Source of the DNA: Accumulibacter sp.
GTDB taxonomy: Bacteria > Pseudomonadota > Gammaproteobacteria > Burkholderiales > Rhodocyclaceae
Direction of reading: 5' to 3'
Assembly (NCBI RefSeq): GCF_036625195.1
Contig: NZ_JAZKUG010000001.1
Location: 2,852,001 to 2,916,000 of the forward strand
Length of the DNA stretch: 64,000 nucleotides
The notes under the pieces: generated by a model
Seen by the model: only the letters and a program-made list of their open reading frames with translations
Told to the model about the DNA's origin: nothing
Databases searched by the model: none
Part shown: one piece after another, positions 58,791-64,000 of the stretch
How the letters are laid out: every line of letters begins with the position of its first letter
Position numbering within the stretch: position 1 is the first letter of the stretch
Made by a program: the position numbers and the translations under genes

Positions 58791-60428
58791 ATGCGCAACC
58801 CGCTGAGCGACGATCCGGACCTCTTTCCCAACCTGCTGCAGGCCGATGCAGACGAGCCTGCGCCGGCTGCCGGTCGCCCCTGGAAAGTCCTCGTCGCGGA
58901 CGACGAGGCGGACGTGCACGCGGTGCTGCGCCTCGCCTTGCTCGACGTGGTGATCGAAGGTCGCGGTTTGCAGGTGCTCGATGCCTTCTCGGCGGAGGAG
59001 GCGAAGGCGGTCCTGGCGGCCCATCCAGACATCGCCCTGATCCTGCTGGACGTGGTGATGGAGTCGGGCCGGGCGGGCCTCGACCTCGTCCGTCACGTTC
59101 GCGAGCAACTGGCCAACCGGACCGTACAGATCGTCCTGGTCACTGGCCAGCCGGGCCATGCCCCGCAGCGCGAAGTGATCAGCGGGTACGAGATCGACGG
59201 TTATCGGTTGAAGTCGGAACTGCACGGCAACCAGATCTTCGCCCAGGTCCACTCGGCGCTGCGCACTTACCGCCTGGTGCGGGAACAGGAGCAGTTGCAG
59301 CAAGACCTGGAGTTGAAGGTGCGGCAGCTCGATGCGGCGGTGGCCGCCTTGCGTGAGAGTCAGGCCAACTTCATCAGGGCGCAGTCGGTGGCCCACGTCG
59401 GCAGTTGGAATTATGAGCTGGCAAGCGACGAGATGCATCTGTCGGCGGAAACCTGTCGCATCTTCGGTCTTCCGGAAGGCACGGTGGGCAACTACCGCGG
59501 GTATCTGGAAATCGTCTGCAGTGAGGATCGTGCATCGCTCGAGGCGGCGTGGCGGCACTTCCTGCGCCTCGGCGGGGCGTTCGAGCACGAGCATCGCATC
59601 CGCGTCGGCAACACGGTCCGCTACGTCCGGCAGCGTGCCGACCTGACCTTTGGTGCCGATGGCAAGCCGTTGCGCAGCCTGGGGACGACGCAGGACATCA
59701 CCGAGCGCAAGCAGGCCGAAGTGGAGCTCAGACGCTCGAATGCCGAACTCGAGCAGTTCAGCTACGCCATCTCGCACGACCTGCGGCAACCCCTGCGGAT
59801 GATTGCCAGCTACCTGCAGCTGCTTGGTACCAGTCTCGCCGACCGGCTGAACGATGAACAGAGCGCGTACTTCGGCTTTGCCATCGACGGTGCCAAGCGC
59901 ATGGACCGGATGCTGGTGGCGCTGCTCGAATACTCGCGGGTCGGTCGCCTCGGTGAACCGCCGGCGTGGATCGAAAGCCGGGTCGTACTCGATGAAGCTC
60001 TGCTGTTTCTGCAGCCGACGATTGCCGAGGCCGCTGCCAAGATCGACATCTGCGGTGAATGGCCGCGCGTCTTCGTTCGGCCGGACGAGATGCTGCGGCT
60101 GTTGCAGAACCTGATCGCGAACGCGGTCAAGTTTCGCTTCCCAGGACGAAGGCCGGAGATCGCGGTGATCAGCCGGCCCGCCGGCGCGGAATGGAATCTG
60201 GTGGTTGCCGACAACGGTGTCGGCATCGCACCGGCACAGCTGGGCCGCCTTTTTCAGGTCTTTCAGCGGCTGCACAGCCGTGCCACCTTCGAAGGAAGCG
60301 GCGTCGGTCTGGCACTCTGTCGCAAGATTGCCGAGCACCACGGGGGACGCATCTGGGCGGAGTCCGACGGTGACGGCAGTGGTAGTCGATTCTGCGTCAC
60401 GCTGCCGATGCCAGGGGGAGCCGCATGA
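58791..60428 (+). CDS. Response regulator-PAS-histidine kinase hybrid
   Basis: A 545-residue signalling protein. An N-terminal receiver (about 30-155) has VADDEADVH and the Asp in LILLDVVMES. A PAS domain (about 185-310) follows, then a HisKA domain with the His in FSYAISHDLRQPLRMI and a HATPase with LLQNLIANAVKFR, VADNGVGIAPA and GSGVGLALCRKI. It lacks membrane helices. The receiver-first order suits a kinase controlled by another kinase. ATG at 58791, 246 bp after the GspE-like gene; ends in ATGA overlap with the next gene. Confidence 0.92.
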   Translation: MRNPLSDDPDLFPNLLQADADEPAPAAGRPWKVLVADDEADVHAVLRLALLDVVIEGRGLQVLDAFSAEEAKAVLAAHPDIALILLDVVMESGRAGLDLVRHVREQLANRTVQIVLVTGQPGHAPQREVISGYEIDGYRLKSELHGNQIFAQVHSALRTYRLVREQEQLQQDLELKVRQLDAAVAALRESQANFIRAQSVAHVGSWNYELASDEMHLSAETCRIFGLPEGTVGNYRGYLEIVCSEDRASLEAAWRHFLRLGGAFEHEHRIRVGNTVRYVRQRADLTFGADGKPLRSLGTTQDITERKQAEVELRRSNAELEQFSYAISHDLRQPLRMIASYLQLLGTSLADRLNDEQSAYFGFAIDGAKRMDRMLVALLEYSRVGRLGEPPAWIESRVVLDEALLFLQPTIAEAAAKIDICGEWPRVFVRPDEMLRLLQNLIANAVKFRFPGRRPEIAVISRPAGAEWNLVVADNGVGIAPAQLGRLFQVFQRLHSRATFEGSGVGLALCRKIAEHHGGRIWAESDGDGSGSRFCVTLPMPGGAA

Positions 60429-62071
60429 CGGTCGCAGCCGCGTCCTCGGTCGGCGAGCGCGCAAGTACAGGCGCCGGCAACAGCCTGGGCTGTCGGCCAC
60501 GGCTCGTCGGATTGCTGGCTTTCGTGCTGGCGGGCGCACTGGCTGGCGGGCTGATCTGGCGCCAGGAACAGCAGCGGCAGCGCGAAGCCCGGATCCAGGC
60601 GGCCGGCGTAGCCGCCGAACGGTCGCGCGACATCCAGAGCAGCGTCGAGCGGACGTTCGCGGCAACCTATGCCCTGGCCGCCATCCTGCAACCGGGAAGG
60701 GAAAGCACCGCGGCTTTCACGCCAATGGGCGAGCGGTTGCTGCGCCATTTTCCCGGCGTCTCCGCGCTGCAACTGGCGCCGGCCGGAGTGGTGCGGCAGG
60801 TCGTTCCGCTGGCTGGCAACGAGGGCATGATCGGGTTCAGTCTACTGCATGATCCGGATCTCGGCAGACCGGCGCGACAGAGCCGCAACGGGGGCATACC
60901 GCTGCTGGCCGGACCCATCAAGCTGGAGGGCGGTGGTTTCGAGGTCGCTGCGCTGTTGCCGATCGTCGGCGATGACCCGGCCCATGGCCGTGCATTCTGG
61001 GGCTTTGCCGTCGCCCGGATCGCTTTTCCGGAGCTGCTGCGTGAGAGCGGTCTCGACGATCTGGAAGCACAGGGTTACGCCTATCAGTTGTTCCGTCGCG
61101 ACCCCGAGACGCGCGAGAAGGAGCTCTTAGCGGCTTCTGCGCGGGCGAACCTGGTCGACCCGGTGGAGAAGGAACTGGTGGTGGCCAACGTGCCCTGGAG
61201 CCTGAGCGTGGCGCCGCTCGCCGGCTGGTCGGATGTCAGCGGACTTCTGTTGCAGGCGGCTGTGGGCCTGCTTTTCTGCCTCGTGCTGGCGTGGCAGGCG
61301 GCATGGCAGGCGAGGCTGATCGCCGCCGCGCGAGCGCACGAACGGACGCTGGAACTGCGCGTTGCGCAACGGACTGCCGACTTGCAGCGCTTCGCCGAAG
61401 TCACTGCGCACCACCTGCAGGAGCCGGCCCGGCGCGTCGCAACCTATGCGGGTCGCCTGCGTGGCCAGCTCAGCGGGCGCGTCGACGACCCCGAGGCGCA
61501 GCTGTCGCTCGACTTCATTGGCCAGCAGGCGGAGAGGTTGCAGGAACTGCTGCGGGATGCCGAACTCTACCTGTCGGCTGACCAGCCGCGCGGGCAGCTC
61601 GAGTGCTGTGCCGTCGAACCGGTACTGCAGGCCTTGCTGACGCAGCTTGCCGGGCCGATTGCCGAGGCCGGTGCCCGGCTCAATTTCCGCCAGTTGCCGC
61701 CTGTCCTGATCGACCTGCCGCGGCTCAGCGACCTGTTTCGCGTCGCGATCGAGAATGCCCTGCAGCATGGCCGCGGTACGCAGGCGCTGCGCATCGACAT
61801 TTCCGGCGAGCGCCGTGGCGAGTGGGTCGTCTACCACGTCAGCGACAATGGCCCCGGCGTCGAGGAGGCGTATCGTGGGCGCGTCTTCCGCGTGTTCGAA
61901 CGATTGTCGTCGAGCGGCGAGGGAACGGGTGTCGGGCTGGCGATCGTCCGTCGCGTTGCCGAGAGCTGCGGCGGCCAGGCGTGGATCGAGGAGGCGCCGG
62001 GTGGCGGCTGCCGACTGGCGCTGCAGCTGCCGGCGGCCGAGCCGCCGACAGGCGTCGGTGGTGCGACATGA
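60425..62071 (+). CDS. Membrane histidine kinase with CHASE-like sensor
   Basis: A 548-residue kinase. Helix 1 (about 27-45) and helix 2 (about 275-295) enclose a periplasmic CHASE-type domain (LLRHFPGVSALQLAPAGVV, GFSLLHDPDLG and the GPIKLEGGG block). The dimerisation domain has FAEVTAHHLQEPARRV with the probable phosphorylated His, and the ATPase domain has LFRVAIENALQHG, SDNGPGV and GTGVGLAIVRRV. Coupled at both ends by ATGA overlaps. Ligand unknown; CHASE domains sense small molecules. Confidence 0.9.
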   Translation: MTVAAASSVGERASTGAGNSLGCRPRLVGLLAFVLAGALAGGLIWRQEQQRQREARIQAAGVAAERSRDIQSSVERTFAATYALAAILQPGRESTAAFTPMGERLLRHFPGVSALQLAPAGVVRQVVPLAGNEGMIGFSLLHDPDLGRPARQSRNGGIPLLAGPIKLEGGGFEVAALLPIVGDDPAHGRAFWGFAVARIAFPELLRESGLDDLEAQGYAYQLFRRDPETREKELLAASARANLVDPVEKELVVANVPWSLSVAPLAGWSDVSGLLLQAAVGLLFCLVLAWQAAWQARLIAAARAHERTLELRVAQRTADLQRFAEVTAHHLQEPARRVATYAGRLRGQLSGRVDDPEAQLSLDFIGQQAERLQELLRDAELYLSADQPRGQLECCAVEPVLQALLTQLAGPIAEAGARLNFRQLPPVLIDLPRLSDLFRVAIENALQHGRGTQALRIDISGERRGEWVVYHVSDNGPGVEEAYRGRVFRVFERLSSSGEGTGVGLAIVRRVAESCGGQAWIEEAPGGGCRLALQLPAAEPPTGVGGAT

Positions 62072-62598
62072 GCGGCCCCTTGGCGACGGCGACGGGCGCG
62101 ACCGGCGCGAGTGACGGCCGGGGTGTGCGGATGCTGATCCTGCTCGTCGAGGACGAGCCGGCGGACGCCCATCTGTTGCGTGTCGCGCTGCGTGAAAGCC
62201 GGGTCGAGGCGGAGGTCGAGCATGTCGTCGATGGACGCGAGGCGCTTGAGTATCTGCGCCGGCAGGGGGGTCGCTACCTGTCGGCGAGACGCCCTGACCT
62301 GATCCTGCTCGACCTCAACATGCCGCGCATGGATGGACGGGAGTTCCTCACCGAGATCAAGGATGATCACTCGCTGCGCAGTATTCCGGTCGTCGTCCTG
62401 AGCACCTCGGCAGTCGAACGGGACGTGCTTGCCACCCGTCGTCTCGGCGCCGCTGGTTACATCGTCAAGACCGCCGATGTCGGCGTGTTCATCGACGATA
62501 TCCGGCGGCTCGGCGAGCACTGGTCACGGGAGGCATTGCTGGCGCACAATGGCAACAAGGTCACCACGGCGGTCTATGGCATGGAGAAGAGGAAATGA
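62068..62598 (+). CDS. Rcp1-type single-domain response regulator
   Basis: A 176-residue stand-alone receiver with a 20-residue N-terminal lead. ILLVEDEPADAHLLRVAL, the Asp in LILLDLNMPRMDG (near 90), Thr in LSTSAVERD and Lys in GYIVKTADV are the active-site residues. The ALEYLRRQGGR segment is typical of Rcp1-like partners of kinases such as the one just upstream. Translation is coupled on both sides. Confidence 0.92.
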   Translation: MSGPLATATGATGASDGRGVRMLILLVEDEPADAHLLRVALRESRVEAEVEHVVDGREALEYLRRQGGRYLSARRPDLILLDLNMPRMDGREFLTEIKDDHSLRSIPVVVLSTSAVERDVLATRRLGAAGYIVKTADVGVFIDDIRRLGEHWSREALLAHNGNKVTTAVYGMEKRK

Positions 62599-63911
62599 GC
62601 GAGTCGACGCCGCAAGTCTCGATCCTGGTGGTCGAGGATGACGCAGGCGACTTTGGCCTGATCCAGGCGAGCATCCGCCGCGCCGGTTTGCTCCGCCTCG
62701 GCGACCGCGAGCCGCTGGCATGGGCGTCGACGCTGGTCGATGGCGTGCGCATGGCGACGGCCGCCAGACCCGATGTCGTCCTGCTCGACCTCTCGCTGCC
62801 CGATTCGGCTGGGATCGCGACGGTGCAGATGATGCGCTCGGTGGTGCCCGACGTACCGATCATCGTCCTCACCGGGGCCGACGACCATCAGTTGGCGGCG
62901 GCGGCTCTGGAGGCCGGCGCGCAGGATTACCTGGTCAAGGGACAGTTCGAACATGACGGGCTTGGGCGTGCGATCCGGCATGCCGTCGTGCGCCAGAAGC
63001 TCGAGTCACGCCTGCGCCTGTTCGAGGCGGCGCTGAACTCCGCCGCCAACGGCATCGTCATCACCGATGTCGATGCGACGGTGGTGTGGGCCAACCCGGC
63101 GTTCACCCGGATGACCGGCATCAGCCTGGCAGACGCCGTGGGAACCAGGCCGAGCGAAATGCTCAACGCCGGCCAGCAGGACCAAGAGTTCTATCAGCGC
63201 ATGTGGGAGACGATTCTCGACGGACGGGTCTGGAGCGGCGAGCTCGTCAACCGGCGCAAGGACGGCAGCCTCTATGACGAAGCGCTGACGATCTCGCCGG
63301 TGACCGACATCAACGGCCGCATCCAGCACTTCGTCGCCATCAAGCAGGACATCTCTGAGCGCAAGGCAAGCGAGGAGCGCGTCCAGCACCTCGCCCACCA
63401 TGATCAGCTCACCGATCTGCCGAATCGCGCGCTGCTCAGCGATCGCCTGGCGCAGGCGCTGGCGCAGGTGCGCCGGGACCGGGCGACGCTTGCCCTGATG
63501 TTCCTCGATCTCGACCAGTTCAAGCCGGTCAATGACACGCTCGGGCACGACGTCGGCGACCTGTTGCTGCAGGAGGTGGCCCTGCGCCTGAAATCCTGTG
63601 TGCCGCGCGAAACGGATACCGTGGCGCGTCTCGGTGGCGACGAGTTCGTGATCCTGCTGGCGCAGCTCGAACGGGCGATGGATGCCGTTCTGGTCGCCAA
63701 CAAGGTACTGGCGGCACTCAGGCGGCCCTTCCTGATCGGTCCGCACGCGATCGCCATCTCGGTCAGCATCGGCATCACCGTCTACCCGCAGCACGGCGAG
63801 GACGTCGGCCAGTTGCTGAAGAATGCCGATACGGCGATGTATTACGCGAAGAAGGCCGGGCGCAACTGCTACCGGTTCTTCCGGGTAGTGACCGAAGCTG
63901 CGGGAGCCTGA
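62595..63911 (+). CDS. Response regulator-PAS-GGDEF diguanylate cyclase
   Basis: A 438-residue protein. The receiver (about 8-125) has VEDDAGDFG and the Asp in VVLLDLSLPDS; a PAS domain (about 145-260) follows; the GGDEF domain (about 265-430) has LTDLPNR, LFLDLDQFKPVND and the intact ARLGGDEFVIL motif. Five residues before GGDEF stands RETD, the RxxD site at which c-di-GMP inhibits such enzymes. It would make c-di-GMP in response to the upstream kinases. Last gene of the four-gene coupled operon. Confidence 0.94.
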   Translation: MSESTPQVSILVVEDDAGDFGLIQASIRRAGLLRLGDREPLAWASTLVDGVRMATAARPDVVLLDLSLPDSAGIATVQMMRSVVPDVPIIVLTGADDHQLAAAALEAGAQDYLVKGQFEHDGLGRAIRHAVVRQKLESRLRLFEAALNSAANGIVITDVDATVVWANPAFTRMTGISLADAVGTRPSEMLNAGQQDQEFYQRMWETILDGRVWSGELVNRRKDGSLYDEALTISPVTDINGRIQHFVAIKQDISERKASEERVQHLAHHDQLTDLPNRALLSDRLAQALAQVRRDRATLALMFLDLDQFKPVNDTLGHDVGDLLLQEVALRLKSCVPRETDTVARLGGDEFVILLAQLERAMDAVLVANKVLAALRRPFLIGPHAIAISVSIGITVYPQHGEDVGQLLKNADTAMYYAKKAGRNCYRFFRVVTEAAGA

Positions 63912-63914
63912 CGC

Positions 63915-64000
63915 GTGGCAGTCAGCAAATCGGCGAGCCGTGCAGAAGAGAACCGCTCGCCCGCGCCGGCGACCGCCCCTGTCGGTGGTGACGATGATCA
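63915..64000 (+). CDS. Possible start of the next gene (cut by window end)
   Basis: A GTG four bases after the previous stop opens a frame with an Ala/Ser/Glu-rich N-terminus that runs to the end of the window (28 codons). No ribosome site is strong. Too short to name. Confidence 0.3.
   Translation, partial: MAVSKSASRAEENRSPAPATAPVGGDDD

Noticed and set aside
58587..60665. 692-codon minus-strand frame
   Set aside because: Antisense to the hybrid kinase, whose receiver, His and ATPase motifs are clear.
1..64000. tRNA, rRNA or CRISPR array
   Set aside because: No T-arm-like GGTTCGAATCC blocks with matching acceptor stems, no rRNA segments and no regularly spaced repeats were found by reading both strands.

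Overview
The window is high-GC DNA (third codon positions almost always G or C) from what looks like a betaproteobacterium of the Rhodocyclales, probably close to Candidatus Accumulibacter. Pointers are the DUF3348/DUF802/OmpA-like/DUF2894 cassette, a PEP-CTERM protein with a sigma-54 promoter, a CNP1-like protein, paired DUF2868/DUF3482 genes, and many c-type cytochrome and two-component genes. This assignment is inference from gene content. No rRNA, tRNA or CRISPR array was found.

Layout. 1-4.2 kb: the end of a heme-binding protein and two tandem membrane-anchored di-heme cytochromes. 4.4-8.5 kb: a tightly overlapping four-gene cassette whose DUF802 and OmpA-like members look like the stator proteins of a MotAB/ZorAB-type ion-driven motor. 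8.5-13.3 kb: a scrambled region with a PEP-CTERM gene, a decayed second copy of DUF2894, a possible ADP-ribosyltransferase-like gene, a duplicated piece of that gene, and a transposase remnant. 13.3-19.3 kb: Mrr restriction enzyme, a GlsB/YeaQ-type membrane protein, and a histidine kinase/response regulator group. 19.4-27.6 kb: VOC protein, orphan amino-acid binding protein, DUF3482/DUF2868 pair, hemolysin III, a copper-chaperone operon (SCO, DUF1318, PCu(A)C) and a decayed dadA. 27.6-31.8 kb: unknown proteins, a strong candidate small RNA carrying three anti-Shine-Dalgarno motifs, and an OsmC gene. 31.7-41.7 kb: housekeeping genes (coq7, rppH, proS, lytic transglycosylase, ffh, ccsA-like, ilvE). 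41.8-47 kb: the most unusual region, described below. 47-56.6 kb: a K+ channel, transporters, greB, and htpG with a heat-shock promoter. 56.7-63.9 kb: a GspE/PilB-type ATPase and a four-gene signalling operon ending in a diguanylate cyclase.

The best candidate for an undescribed system is 41.8-46.5 kb. A sigma-54 activator with a CARF-like N-terminal sensor sits directly upstream of a consensus sigma-54 promoter (TGGCACG-N4-TTGCT), which reads into an operon of an OLD-like/DUF3696 AAA ATPase, a protein with a PLD-like HxR motif, and a short third ORF. A BrnT/BrnA toxin-antitoxin pair follows on the opposite strand. The arrangement resembles RtcR control of rtcBA: a ligand-sensing activator that switches on a local nucleic-acid-related operon. 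A defence or damage-response role is inference.

Gene calls rest on motif and family recognition by eye; no database search was run. Start codons were chosen by ribosome-binding sites, overlaps with the preceding gene, or family length.
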